Source of the DNA: an uncultured Alphaproteobacteria bacterium
Lineage (GTDB): Bacteria > Pseudomonadota > Alphaproteobacteria > Geminicoccales > Geminicoccaceae
Assembly: GCA_902826935.1 (NCBI GenBank)
Contig: CADEGR010000029.1
Span: forward strand, 1 to 40,148
DNA length: 40,148 nucleotides
Direction: 5' to 3'
Shown: one piece after another, positions 6,718 to 15,827 of the stretch
Position numbering within the stretch: position 1 is the first letter of the stretch
How the letters are laid out: each line of letters starts with the position of its first letter
Made by a program: the position numbers and the translations under genes
The notes under the pieces: model-generated
Database searches by the model: none
Told to the model about the DNA's origin: nothing
Seen by the model: the letters and a program-made list of their open reading frames with translations, nothing else

Positions 6718-9551
6718 GCCGCAGCGCGCCGGCCCAGCCTTTTGTGACGGCTCTGAGCTTGCGACGGAGTGCCAATTTGACTGCCGCCTTGCCGCCTTTG
6801 TCCCGTCTGCTGCGCGCCACCTGCCTCGCGGGCGGCCTGATCCTGGCCGCGGGCTCGATTCCGGCCGTGCCTGGGCCGGCCATGGCCGAGACCGCCCAAG
6901 CCGACGGCCTCCTGGCCGACGCCGAGGCGCAGATCCAAAACGGCCAGCCGCGCGCCGCCATGATCCAGCTGCGCAACGCGCTCCAGGCCGACCCGCAGAA
7001 CTGGCGGGCACGCCGGCTTTTGGGCGAGCTCTATCTGAGCGGCGGCCGGGCGGCCGAGGCTGAGAAGGAGCTGCGGCGCGCGTTCCAAGGACAGGCCGAG
7101 CCCGCCACCGGCCTGCTGCTGGCGCAAGCGCTGCTCAGCTTGGGCAAGCCGGCCGAGGCGCTGGCGCTGCTCGAGCCGCTGCGGCTCGAGGATGCGGCCG
7201 AGGCGAGCAGCCTGCCGCTGCTCAAGGCCGAGGCGCTGCTCGCCTTGGGCCGGCCGGAGGAGGCTGAAGCGACGCTGGCGCCGGTGCTCGCCGCCAGCCC
7301 GCTGAACGAGGCCGCCAGCCTGCTCGATGCACGGATCGGCCTCGCCGAAGGCGATCTGGGCCGGGCCGGGACGCGGATCGAGCGCGCGCTCGAGGTCGAT
7401 CGCAGCTCCGTGCCGGCCTGGCTGCTCAAGGCCCAGCTCGCGACCGCCGCGGGCAGCTACGATGCGGCGCTGGCGGCGATCGACCGGGCAGCCGAGCTGG
7501 CGCCGGACAATCAGCAGATCCGGGTCAGCCGCGCCGAGCTCCTGACCCGCCGGGCGCAGTATGACGAGGCCGAGCAGATCCTGCGTGCGGTCCTGGCGAG
7601 CGAGCCCAAGAACATCGCGGCCAATTACTTCCTGGCCACGATCCAGACCAGCCGCGGCCAGCTGGCCGACGCCGATGCGACCTTGCGCCAGGTCGGCGAT
7701 CTCGGCCGCGACGTCGACGAGCTGACGCTCCTGGCTGGGATCGTCAAGCTCGGCCTGAAGCAGGACGGCCAGGCCGAAGCGCTGCTCGGCAAGTACCTGG
7801 CCCGGGTGCCCGCCAATCTGACCATCCGCCGCCTCCTGGCAGCGCTCCAGATCCGGACCGAGCGGCCGCGCGCCGCGATCGACACCATGGCGCCGGTGAC
7901 CGGCGCGGCTGCCGCTGATGCGACCAATCTGCAGCTCTTGTCGAGCGCGGAGCTGCGCGCCGGCGAGACTGAAGCCGCCAAGGCGACGCTGGCGCGCCTG
8001 GTGACGCTGGGTGCTGCGCCCGGCAAGCAGGCAGCGGCGATGCTGGCGGTGCTCGATCCCAAGAACAGCAAGCTGCCGGCAGCGGCCGGACGCGAGACCG
8101 CGCTGGTGCTCGACCAGCTGCGCAGCGGCGAGGGCGCCAGGGCGCGCGACGCGGCCAAGGCGCTGACCGAGCGCTTTCCGAGCAACCCGATCATCCTCAA
8201 CCTGGCCGGCCTGACCATGATTGCGGCCGGCGACGACGAGCAGGCCGCGCAGGCGCTGTTCGAGCGGGCGAGCACGCTCGATCCGAGCTACCCGGACCCG
8301 CAGCACAATCTCGACCGGCTGGATATCCGCGCCGGCCGCTTCGATGCCTTGGAGAGCCGGCTGCGCGCCCGGCTGGTCCAGGGCGCGGACGCCGAGACCA
8401 GCGCGGTCCAGCTGGCCGAGCTGCTGAACGGCCGCGAGCGCCGGAACGAGGCGCTCTTGCTGCTGCGCCAGGCGGCCGCGGCGGCGCCCAAGTCGATCGC
8501 ACTCCGCCAGGCGCTCCTGATCGTCACCAGCCAGGCGGGCCTGCAGCCCGAGGCGAGCGCCGTCGCGCAGGAGCTGCTGGCGCTGGGCGCCGCCGGCCTG
8601 CCGCTCGGCTACAGTGCCGCCGGCGACTACTACTATCGGGTCGGCGACTATGCTGCGGCGCTGGACAGCTATCTGAAGCTGAAGTCGGTCCTCCCGGACC
8701 AGCCGCCGCTCCTGGTCGCGATCGCGCAGACCCAGTACCGCACCGGCGATCGGGATGCCGCGCGTGCGACCCTAGCCGAGCTGCGCGCGCTCCGCCCGAC
8801 CAGCCCGATCGCCAATAACAGCCTGGTCGACCTCGATTTGCAGGCCAAGGACTATGGCAGCGCCCTGGCCCTGACCGAGCAGCTGCAGCCGGAGGCGCCG
8901 GAGCAGGCGGCCCGGCTGCGCAGCAAGGTGCTGCTGGCCAAGAACGAGCCCGCCGCGGCCGAAGCTACCCTGGTCGAGGCGCTGGCGCGCACGCCGAGCT
9001 CGGACCTGGCGCGCGAGCTGTTCCTGCTGCGCCGGCAGCTGGGCCGACACGAGGTCGCCATGCAGGGCCTGCGCAGCTGGATCGCCAAGCATCCGGCCGA
9101 CGTGGCGGCGATGGATACCATGGGCGACGCCCTGGTCGAGCGCGGCGACTACGAAGCGGCGCTGGGCGTCTTCGAGCGGGCCAACCAGCTGGCCCTGAAC
9201 GATCCGATCCTGCTCAACGATCTGAGCTGGGTGCGCCACAAGCTCGGCCGGCCCGGGGCCAGGGAGCTGGCGCAGCGCGCCTATCAGATCACGCCGGCGC
9301 CCGAGATCGCGGACACGCTCGGCTGGATCATGGTCAACGAGGGCAAGGTCGAGGCGGGGCTGCCGCTGCTGCGCGAGGCCTATCAAGCCCGCCAGGACAA
9401 TCCCGACATCCGCTATCACCTGGCCTTCGCGCTCGATCGGACCGGCGATGCCGCGACCGCCCGCAGCCTGCTGGCGCCGCTGGACGGGGTGACGACGCCG
9501 TTCATGGAGCAGCAGCCGGCCCAGGCGCTGCGCGCCAAGCTCGGCTCCTGA
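6714..9551 (+). CDS. prsT: PEP-CTERM system TPR-repeat protein PrsT
   Basis: The 945-residue product begins with an N-terminal hydrophobic segment (about 35-57, possible cleavage after AMA). Almost its whole length is then degenerate 34-residue tetratricopeptide repeats, with A-x3-L-x2-A-L patterns, from about residue 65 to the end. Length and position directly after prsR fit PrsT, the large TPR protein of XrtA/EPS loci. It is expected to be secreted or membrane-anchored and to scaffold polymer secretion or PEP-CTERM proteins; its molecular role is not established. It overlaps prsR by the 4-base ATGA junction, so the three genes are translationally coupled. Confidence 0.9.
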   Translation: MSRSAPAQPFVTALSLRRSANLTAALPPLSRLLRATCLAGGLILAAGSIPAVPGPAMAETAQADGLLADAEAQIQNGQPRAAMIQLRNALQADPQNWRARRLLGELYLSGGRAAEAEKELRRAFQGQAEPATGLLLAQALLSLGKPAEALALLEPLRLEDAAEASSLPLLKAEALLALGRPEEAEATLAPVLAASPLNEAASLLDARIGLAEGDLGRAGTRIERALEVDRSSVPAWLLKAQLATAAGSYDAALAAIDRAAELAPDNQQIRVSRAELLTRRAQYDEAEQILRAVLASEPKNIAANYFLATIQTSRGQLADADATLRQVGDLGRDVDELTLLAGIVKLGLKQDGQAEALLGKYLARVPANLTIRRLLAALQIRTERPRAAIDTMAPVTGAAAADATNLQLLSSAELRAGETEAAKATLARLVTLGAAPGKQAAAMLAVLDPKNSKLPAAAGRETALVLDQLRSGEGARARDAAKALTERFPSNPIILNLAGLTMIAAGDDEQAAQALFERASTLDPSYPDPQHNLDRLDIRAGRFDALESRLRARLVQGADAETSAVQLAELLNGRERRNEALLLLRQAAAAAPKSIALRQALLIVTSQAGLQPEASAVAQELLALGAAGLPLGYSAAGDYYYRVGDYAAALDSYLKLKSVLPDQPPLLVAIAQTQYRTGDRDAARATLAELRALRPTSPIANNSLVDLDLQAKDYGSALALTEQLQPEAPEQAARLRSKVLLAKNEPAAAEATLVEALARTPSSDLARELFLLRRQLGRHEVAMQGLRSWIAKHPADVAAMDTMGDALVERGDYEAALGVFERANQLALNDPILLNDLSWVRHKLGRPGARELAQRAYQITPAPEIADTLGWIMVNEGKVEAGLPLLREAYQARQDNPDIRYHLAFALDRTGDAATARSLLAPLDGVTTPFMEQQPAQALRAKLGS

Positions 9552-9600
9552 GCCGCAAGCGGCGCGGCCGGCCGGCACTGCCCATGCGAGCAGCTTGACC

Positions 9601-11478
9601 ATGTGCGGCATCGCCGGCTTCGCGCCGGTGCCCGATCGCCCGCTGCAGGATGCCGGCACGCTGGCCCGGATGACGGCGGCGCTGGCCCATCGCGGTCCGG
9701 ATGCGGACACGATGCTGCTCGACCGCGGCTTCGGCCTCGGCCACCGGCGCCTGGCGATCATCGATCGCGCCGGCGGCGACAACCCGCTCGAGGATCCGGA
9801 CCGGCAGGCGGCCTTGGTGTTCAACGGCGAGATCTACAATCACCGGGCGCTGCGCCGGGAGCTGGAGGCAGCCGGCGCCCGGCCGCTAAGCGGCAGCGAC
9901 GGCGAGGTCATCCTGCATGGCTACCTGGCCTGGGGCCTGGAGCCGATGCTGGCCCGCCTGCGCGGCATGTTCGCCTTTGCGCTTTATGACCGGCGCGAGC
10001 GGACGCTGCATCTGGCCCGCGACCCGTTCGGCATCAAGCCGCTGTTCTATGCCGAAACCCGTGATGCCTTGCTGTTCGGCTCCGAGATCAAGGCGATCCT
10101 GGCGGCCTTGCCCGAGCGGCCGGCGGTCTCGCCGGATGGCCTCGCCCAATATGCGGCCTTGGGCTATGCGCTCGCACCCGCCACGATCTACCGGGGCGTC
10201 CTCTGTCTGCCAGCCGGCCATCGCGCCAGCTGGCAGGCGGGCCGGCTGCGCGTCGCCCGGCATCACCAGCTGCAGTTCACGCCCGGCACGGTGGCGGCCG
10301 ATCCGGAGCGGCTGTGGCGGGCGCTCTGCACGGCGGTCGAGAGTCATCTGATGAGCGAGGTCCCGCTCGGCGCCTTCCTGTCCGGCGGGCTCGATTCCTC
10401 CGCGGTGGTCCGGGCGATGTGCGCGGTCGGCGATGGCCCGGTCGATGCCGTGGTGGTCGGCATCGAGGCCGGTGGGCTGGACGAGCGGCCCTACGCCCGC
10501 ACGGTCGCCGCGAGCCTGCCGCAGGTCCGGCTGCATGAGGCGGTGGCCGGGGTCGACCTGGCGGCACTCCTGCCGCGGATCGCCTGGCACCATGACGGCC
10601 CGTTCGCCGACAGCTCCGCCGCGGCCACCTGGCTGGTCTGCAAGGCGGCGCGCCGGCAGGTGACGGTGGCGCTCTCGGGCGATGGCGGCGACGAGAACTT
10701 CGCGGGCTATCGCCGGACCCGCTACGACCTCCTGGAGGACCGGGTGCGCCGGCTGCTGCCGGGCCGGCTAGGGCGGCGGCTCGCGGGCTCGCTCGGGCGC
10801 GCCTGGCCGCGCTCGCCGCGACTGCCGCAGCCGCTGCGTGCCGGCACCTTCCTCGCCAATGTCGCCGAGGATTGGCTCGGCGCCTATATCCGCTCGCTCG
10901 CCCGGATCGATCAGGCGACGGTGCGCCGGCTGATCCGGCCGGAGCTGCTGCCCGAGGCGCCGCTGCGCGCGGCCTTCGAGCCCCAGGCGCAGGCGGTTGC
11001 CGGGCTGGATCCGCTGAGCCGGGTCCTGGCCATGGACTTCGCCACCTGGCTGCCCGACGACATCCTGGCCAAGGTCGACCGGATGTCGATGGCGCACGGC
11101 CTGGAGGTCCGGGTGCCGTTCCTGGACACCGATTTCGTGGCCTATGCCGCGGGCCTGCCCAACCACGCCAAGCTCCGGCACGGCCAGGGCAAGCGGCTGC
11201 TGCGCCAAGCCCTGCGCAGCCGGCTGCCGGCCGCCGTGCTGGCACGGCGCAAGCAAGGCTTCCATCTGCCGGTCGGCACCTGGCTGAAAGGGCCGCTCCG
11301 GCCGCTGCTGGAGCGCTTGACCGGCCGGCCCGCGGGCGGGATCGCCGACTATCTGGAACCTACTTTCCTAGCCCGCTGCGCCCAGGAGCATCTGGCCGGC
11401 CAGCGCGACCGCACGACGGTCCTGTGGTTCGCTTTGATGCTGGATGCGTTCCTCGCAGCCGAAACGGCCGCCGCCTGA
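9601..11478 (+). CDS. Exosortase-A-associated amidotransferase, asparagine-synthase-like
   Basis: The 625-residue protein starts MCGIAGF, so removal of Met exposes the catalytic Cys of a class II glutamine amidotransferase; this fixes the start at the ATG at 9601 rather than an in-frame TTG six bases upstream. The N-terminal Ntn domain has RGPDAD and FNGEIYNH. The C-terminal synthetase domain has the ATP-pyrophosphatase loop SGGLDSSAV near residue 262 and LSGDGGDENFAGY. It belongs to the asparagine-synthase-like family common in XrtA loci (amidotransferase 1 type). It probably transfers glutamine-derived ammonia to a sugar carboxylate or another EPS precursor; ManNAcA made by WecB/WecC is an obvious but unproven acceptor. 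The next gene overlaps it by one base. Confidence 0.9.
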   Translation: MCGIAGFAPVPDRPLQDAGTLARMTAALAHRGPDADTMLLDRGFGLGHRRLAIIDRAGGDNPLEDPDRQAALVFNGEIYNHRALRRELEAAGARPLSGSDGEVILHGYLAWGLEPMLARLRGMFAFALYDRRERTLHLARDPFGIKPLFYAETRDALLFGSEIKAILAALPERPAVSPDGLAQYAALGYALAPATIYRGVLCLPAGHRASWQAGRLRVARHHQLQFTPGTVAADPERLWRALCTAVESHLMSEVPLGAFLSGGLDSSAVVRAMCAVGDGPVDAVVVGIEAGGLDERPYARTVAASLPQVRLHEAVAGVDLAALLPRIAWHHDGPFADSSAAATWLVCKAARRQVTVALSGDGGDENFAGYRRTRYDLLEDRVRRLLPGRLGRRLAGSLGRAWPRSPRLPQPLRAGTFLANVAEDWLGAYIRSLARIDQATVRRLIRPELLPEAPLRAAFEPQAQAVAGLDPLSRVLAMDFATWLPDDILAKVDRMSMAHGLEVRVPFLDTDFVAYAAGLPNHAKLRHGQGKRLLRQALRSRLPAAVLARRKQGFHLPVGTWLKGPLRPLLERLTGRPAGGIADYLEPTFLARCAQEHLAGQRDRTTVLWFALMLDAFLAAETAAA

Positions 11479-12608
11479 TGCCGCCGCTCGCCGTGCCGCG
11501 CACCATCTTGCATGTGTTTCCGTCCTTCACCTTCGGCGGCGCCCAGCGGCGGATGGCGGAGCTGGCCAACAGCGTGCTCGCCCAGCACCGCCATGTGATC
11601 GCGGCGCTGGACGGCCAGTTTGCGGCTGCCACCTTGCTGGCGCGGCCGGTCGAGCGGCAGCTGATGCCGTTCACCTGCCAGCCCACGCGCGGCCTGTCGC
11701 TCGGCAATCTCACCCGCTTCCGGCGCTTGATCGCCCAGACCCGCGCGGACCTCCTGATCACCTATAATTGGGGCACGCTCGAGGCGGCGCTGGCGCAGCG
11801 CTGGTGGCCGCTTTGCCGGCATGTCCATTTCGAGGACGGCTTCGGCCCGGAGGAGGCCGGCCGCCAGCTGCGCCGCCGGGTCTGGGCGCGGCGCATCGCC
11901 CTGGCCGGGCACAGCCGGGTGATCGTGCCGTCCCGCAAGCTGGAGCGGATCGCCCGCAAGATCTGGCGCCTGGCGGCCGAGCGGGTGCATTACATCCCGA
12001 ACGGCGTGGACTGCGAGAGCCTCGCCAAGCCTGCCGGCAATGCCGGCGCCGGCTGGCGCCAGACGCCGGACGAGCTGCTGATCGGCGCGCTCGGCAGCCT
12101 GCGGCCCGAGAAGAACTTCGCCCGGCTGCTCCGCCTGATCGCCCAGCTGCCGGCGAGCCCGGCCACGCGGCTGGTGATCCTCGGCGACGGGCCGGAGCGG
12201 CCGGCGCTGGAGGCCATGGCCGCCGAGCTCGGCATCCGGCCGCGGACCGTCTTCGCCGGCGCCTCGGCCGCCGCTGCGGACCAGCTGGCGGCGCTCGATC
12301 TGTTCGTCCTGACCTCCGACACCGAGCAGATGCCCTATTGCCTGCTGGAGGCGATGGCGGCCGGCCTGCCGGTGGTCGCGACCGATGTCGGCGATGTCCG
12401 GGCGATGCTGCCGGTCGCCAGCCGCAGCTATTGCCGCCCGCCGGCGGACGAGCCGGGCCTGCTGCGGGCGTGCCTCGAGCTGCTGCGGGCACCAGAGCAG
12501 CGGCGGAGCATCGGTGCTGCCAATCAGCAGCATGCCCGTCGCAATTTCGACCGTGCCGCCATGCTCGCCCGCTACCGCACCCTGTTTCAGTCCCTCCTGT
12601 CCGGTTAG
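11478..12608 (+). CDS. Family 4 glycosyltransferase (GT-B)
   Basis: The 376-residue GT-B protein has an N-terminal glycine-rich acceptor loop, FTFGGAQRR, a linker with IPNGVD, and the donor-binding C-terminal half with GSLRPEKNF, LVILGDGPERPAL and the E-x7-E-like segment TEQMPYCLLEAMAAGLPVVATDVG. It should transfer a nucleotide sugar to the lipid-linked repeat unit in the cytoplasm. The ATG at 11478 overlaps the preceding stop (TGATG), so it is coupled to the amidotransferase. It resembles the EpsH1/PEP-CTERM-associated sugar transferases, but I cannot assign the exact subfamily. Donor and linkage are unknown. Confidence 0.88.
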   Translation: MPPLAVPRTILHVFPSFTFGGAQRRMAELANSVLAQHRHVIAALDGQFAAATLLARPVERQLMPFTCQPTRGLSLGNLTRFRRLIAQTRADLLITYNWGTLEAALAQRWWPLCRHVHFEDGFGPEEAGRQLRRRVWARRIALAGHSRVIVPSRKLERIARKIWRLAAERVHYIPNGVDCESLAKPAGNAGAGWRQTPDELLIGALGSLRPEKNFARLLRLIAQLPASPATRLVILGDGPERPALEAMAAELGIRPRTVFAGASAAAADQLAALDLFVLTSDTEQMPYCLLEAMAAGLPVVATDVGDVRAMLPVASRSYCRPPADEPGLLRACLELLRAPEQRRSIGAANQQHARRNFDRAAMLARYRTLFQSLLSG

Positions 12609-12617
12609 ACCCGCGCC

Positions 12618-13466
12618 ATGTCCCTGTCGGTCGTCGTGCTCTGCTACAACTCGGCTGCGGTCATCGGACCTTGCCTGCGCTCCTTGATCAAGGTCGAGCG
12701 GCTGACTGCCGAGGACGCCCAGATCCTGGTGGTCGACAACGGCTCGAGCGATGCCAGCCGGGCGGTCTTGAGCGACCTGGAGCAAGCCTTTCCGGGCCTG
12801 GTCGAGCCGATCTATCTGCCGCGCAACCTGGGCACCACGCTGTCCCGCAACCTGGCGCTGCAAAAGGCGCGCGGCGAATTTCTGCTGCTGCTCGATTCCG
12901 ACATCCTGTTCGAGCAGCCGGTGCTCGGCCAGCTGCGCGCCCGGCTGGAAGCCGCGCCGCAGATCGGGATTATCGCGCCGCGGCTGGTCTTCCCGGATGG
13001 CCGGCCGCAGCTGTCGACCGACGTGTTCCCGACCTTGCAGCGCAAGCTCCATCGGCTGCTCCGGCTGCGCCAGATCGAGCGCGCGGCCGGACCGGGCAGC
13101 GACGAGCAGCGGCCGGTCGACTACGCGATCTCGGCGTTCTGGCTGCTCCGGCGCGACATGCTGGAGCAGGTTGGCTTTCTCGATCCACGGATCTTCTACG
13201 CGCCCGAGGACGTCGATTACTGCCTGCGCTGCTGGCTGGCGGGCTACCAGGTGGTCCATGCCCCGGATCTGCGGGTGGTCCACGCCGCCCAGGAGCGCTC
13301 GCGCCAGCTCGGTGGGCTGGCCTTCAGCCTGCGCCATCTGCTGGGCCTGGGCTATCTGTTCGCCAAGCACCGCTATCTGTGGAGCAGCCGGCGCCTGCGC
13401 CTGCGGATCGCGGCCCAGGCGGACGATGCCGGGCTGCAGCGGCCGCTGCCCCAGGGCCAGCCCTGA
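12618..13466 (+). CDS. Family 2 glycosyltransferase
   Basis: The 282-residue GT-A protein opens with the family signature SVVVLCYNS and VVDNGSSD. It has the metal/nucleotide motif LLLLDSDI, and an acceptor region, RRDMLEQVGFLDPRIF, followed by EDVDYCLR, which matches the catalytic ED motif of rhamnosyl/galactosyl-type GT2 enzymes. No membrane segment is obvious, so it is cytosolic and acts on the lipid-linked precursor. It starts 9 bases after the previous stop and ends 2 bases before the FemAB gene, consistent with one operon. Substrate unknown. Confidence 0.9.
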   Translation: MSLSVVVLCYNSAAVIGPCLRSLIKVERLTAEDAQILVVDNGSSDASRAVLSDLEQAFPGLVEPIYLPRNLGTTLSRNLALQKARGEFLLLLDSDILFEQPVLGQLRARLEAAPQIGIIAPRLVFPDGRPQLSTDVFPTLQRKLHRLLRLRQIERAAGPGSDEQRPVDYAISAFWLLRRDMLEQVGFLDPRIFYAPEDVDYCLRCWLAGYQVVHAPDLRVVHAAQERSRQLGGLAFSLRHLLGLGYLFAKHRYLWSSRRLRLRIAAQADDAGLQRPLPQGQP

Positions 13467-13468
13467 GG

Positions 13469-14545
13469 ATGGCGCTGGCACGGACCCTTCCGGCTGAGCC
13501 GGAGGTCGCGGTCGCCAGCGCGGCAGATGGGGCCGCCTGGCAGGCCTGCGCGGCACGGCTGGCGCCGGATCGCCATGAGCTCGCCTGGCCGTGGCGCCAG
13601 GTCCTGCAAGCGAGCTTCGGCCATCGGCCGCATTTTCTGCTGGCCCGGCACGGCGAGCGGGTCACCGGCGTCTTGCCGCTGGTCGAGGTCAGGAGCCGGC
13701 TGTTCGGCCGGGCGCTGATCTCGCTGCCGCACTTGAATGGCGGCGGCCTGGTGGCGGAGGATGCGGCCACGGCGGCAGCGCTGGTCATGACCGCTGGCGA
13801 GCTGGTCACGGCCGGCGGCTACGCCTATGGCGAGCTGCGCCAGGGGCTCCCGCTGGCAGGCGCCGAGGGGCTGACCTGCCGTTGCCGCAAGGTCGCCATG
13901 CGCCTCGCGCTCGAGCCGGATCCGGCGCGCCTGTTCGGCCGCTTCCCCGCCAAGCTGCGCAGCCAGATCCGGCGGCCTGGCAAGGCCGGCGCCTCGGCCG
14001 AGCTCGTGCTGGGCAACAGGGCGACCTCGGGCCAACTCGCGGCGTTCTATCGGGTGTTCGCGGAGGCAATGCGCGATCTCGGCACGCCGGTCAGCCCGCT
14101 GGCTTTGTTCGAGGCGACCTTGCGCGGCTTCGGCCAGCGGGCGGCGCTGTGCCTGGTCTGGCTGGCTGGCCAGCCGGCGGCCGGCGGCCTCCTGGTCGGG
14201 CAAGGCGGGCGGATCGAGATCATCTGGGCGGCAGCGCGCCGCCGCTACAATCCGGTCGCGGTCAACATGCTGCTCTATTGGACCGCGATCGAGGCGGCCT
14301 GCCGGCAAGGCTACCGGGTCTTCGATTTCGGCCGCAGCACGCCCGGGAGCACGACCTTCCGCTTCAAGGCGCAATGGGGCGCCGAGCCGACGCCGCTGCC
14401 CTGGTACTACCTGCCGGGCACCGGCGATCTGCCGGAGGTCAGTCCCGACCATCCGAGGTTCCGCCTGGCAGTCCGGGCCTGGCGCCATCTGCCGCTGGCG
14501 CTGGCCAACCGGCTGGGACCGCTGATCGCGCCGAGCCTGCCCTAG
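13469..14545 (+). CDS. FemAB-type acyltransferase, XrtA/PEP-CTERM-associated
   Basis: The 358-residue protein has the double GNAT/FemAB fold: an N-terminal half with HRPHFLLARHGERV and VLPLVEVRS, then a second half with FPAKLRSQIRR, FYRVFAEAMRDLGTP, VNMLLYWTAIEAA and FDFGRSTPGS-TFRFKAQWGAEP, the terminal signature of the PEP-CTERM-associated FemAB family. FemAB relatives transfer amino-acyl or acyl groups; in XrtA loci the substrate is unproven but probably an amino sugar of the EPS. It closes the forward operon that starts at prsK and converges on the reversed glycosyltransferase with a 13-base gap. Confidence 0.88.
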   Translation: MALARTLPAEPEVAVASAADGAAWQACAARLAPDRHELAWPWRQVLQASFGHRPHFLLARHGERVTGVLPLVEVRSRLFGRALISLPHLNGGGLVAEDAATAAALVMTAGELVTAGGYAYGELRQGLPLAGAEGLTCRCRKVAMRLALEPDPARLFGRFPAKLRSQIRRPGKAGASAELVLGNRATSGQLAAFYRVFAEAMRDLGTPVSPLALFEATLRGFGQRAALCLVWLAGQPAAGGLLVGQGGRIEIIWAAARRRYNPVAVNMLLYWTAIEAACRQGYRVFDFGRSTPGSTTFRFKAQWGAEPTPLPWYYLPGTGDLPEVSPDHPRFRLAVRAWRHLPLALANRLGPLIAPSLP

Positions 14546-14558
14546 CTGGCGCCCCGGC

Positions 14559-15749
14559 TCAGGCGGCGGCCCGCAGCTCGTGGCCGAGCAGGTGCCGGAA
14601 CAAGGCAAGCTGGCCCTCGGTGGTCGCCTGCCAGGAGAACTGCTCGGCGTGGCGCCGCACCGCCGCCCGGTCCGGCGGCTGGGCCAGCATCGCCCGGATC
14701 GCGCCGGCCAGGGCGTCCGGGCTGCGCTGGTCGACCAGCCGGCCGGCGGCGGGCGTGGTCACGATCTCGGGCGTGCCCCAGTTGCGGGTCGCGATCACCG
14801 GCGTGCCGCAGGCCAGCGCTTCGAGCAGGACATTGGGCCAGCCCTCCCGGCTCGAGGCCAGGACCAGCAGATCGGCCGCGTTGTAGAGCGTCGCCAGCTC
14901 CTCATGGCCGACCACGCCCAGAAACCGCACCCGGTCGCGCACGCCCAGGCTCTCGGCCAGGCGCTGCAGCCGCGCCCGTTCCGGGCCGTCGCCGGCCAGG
15001 ACCAGCTCGACGCCCGGCAGGCGGGCCAGGGCCTCGACCACCAGATGGTGCCCCTTGCGCTCGATCAGATGGCCGACCGAGGCGAGCGTCGGCCGCTCGA
15101 TCCCGAAGCGGCGGCGGGCGGCACCGCGCGGCTGCGGCTGGAAGGTCTGCAAATCGACCCCGTTGCGCAGGACATGGACCCGCTCCCGGGGTGCCCCCAG
15201 CGCCATCAGCGGTGCTGTCAGCGCCTGGCAGACCGTGATCGAGGCGTCGACCCGGCGCGCGGTCGCCGCGATCAGGCGGCGCACCAGCGGATAGCGCTCG
15301 GGGTAGAGGTTGAGATCGGTGCCGCGCGCGGTCACCACGACCGGCTTGCCCAAGGCCTGCGCCAGGAGAGCGGCCGCGACCCCGTCCGGATAGTAGACAT
15401 GGGCGTCGATCAGATCCGGCTCGAACTCGGGCAGGATGTGGCGCCGGACGTGGCTGAGGAGGCAGCGATAGAGCAGCCAGGGTGCTGCCAGCATGCCGGC
15501 CTTGGGGATGTGGCCGTAGCGCGGATGGCTGATCGGGATGCCATGGCGCAGCTCCACCGCTGGCACCCGGGCGAGCGCGCCCAGCCGGCCGAAGCGCTTG
15601 CTCGGCGAGGGGAACCACGGCACCGGCGCCACCACCCGCAAATCGACCGCCCGGGACATCGCCAGGTGGCGCAAGCGGTTCTCGATGAACACGCCGAAGG
15701 TCGGCGCCTCGCGATTTGGGTAGAGGGTCGTCACCGAGAGAATCTTCAC
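14559..15749 (-). CDS. Family 4 glycosyltransferase (GT-B)
   Basis: The 396-residue protein begins VKILSVTTLYPNREAPTFG, typical of GT4 enzymes in EPS loci. It continues with LIDAHVYYPDGVAAALLA, VTARGTDLNLYP, VLRNGVDLQTF, the nucleotide-binding SVGHLIERKGHHLV, LVLAGDGPERARL and the active-site stretch SSREGWPNVLLEALACGTP. I place the start at the GTG at 15749 because AGGAGCGG lies 10 bases upstream; an in-frame GTG at 15773 would add eight residues. It is cytosolic; donor and acceptor are unknown. It is a lone reverse gene between two forward acyltransferase genes, so it is transcribed separately, presumably from the AT-rich 15750-15827 region. Confidence 0.87.
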   Translation of the reverse strand: MKILSVTTLYPNREAPTFGVFIENRLRHLAMSRAVDLRVVAPVPWFPSPSKRFGRLGALARVPAVELRHGIPISHPRYGHIPKAGMLAAPWLLYRCLLSHVRRHILPEFEPDLIDAHVYYPDGVAAALLAQALGKPVVVTARGTDLNLYPERYPLVRRLIAATARRVDASITVCQALTAPLMALGAPRERVHVLRNGVDLQTFQPQPRGAARRRFGIERPTLASVGHLIERKGHHLVVEALARLPGVELVLAGDGPERARLQRLAESLGVRDRVRFLGVVGHEELATLYNAADLLVLASSREGWPNVLLEALACGTPVIATRNWGTPEIVTTPAAGRLVDQRSPDALAGAIRAMLAQPPDRAAVRRHAEQFSWQATTEGQLALFRHLLGHELRAAA

Positions 15750-15814
15750 GGGCTGGCCGCTCCTGGCAAACACCCGGCATGGCCGGCGTACTTCAATTTA
15801 AAGTCGAACATCTT

Positions 15815-15825
15815 TATCATATAAT
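15815..15825 (+). promoter_or_regulatory. Overlapping -10 elements just before the GNAT gene start
   Basis: TATCAT (15815-15820) overlaps a consensus TATAAT (15820-15825), two bases before the ATG at 15828. No convincing -35 is seen; the best candidate is TTTAAA near 15797. Transcription from TATCAT would begin at about 15827, giving a leaderless or nearly leaderless mRNA. This fits the complete lack of a Shine-Dalgarno sequence. Confidence 0.45.
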
Positions 15826-15827
15826 TC

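Noticed and set aside
11349-13556. Open frame of about 735 codons on the reverse strand over two glycosyltransferase genes
   Set aside because: The forward frames carry clear GT4 and GT2 motifs; the reverse product matches no fold and is rich in Gln, Arg and Ala.
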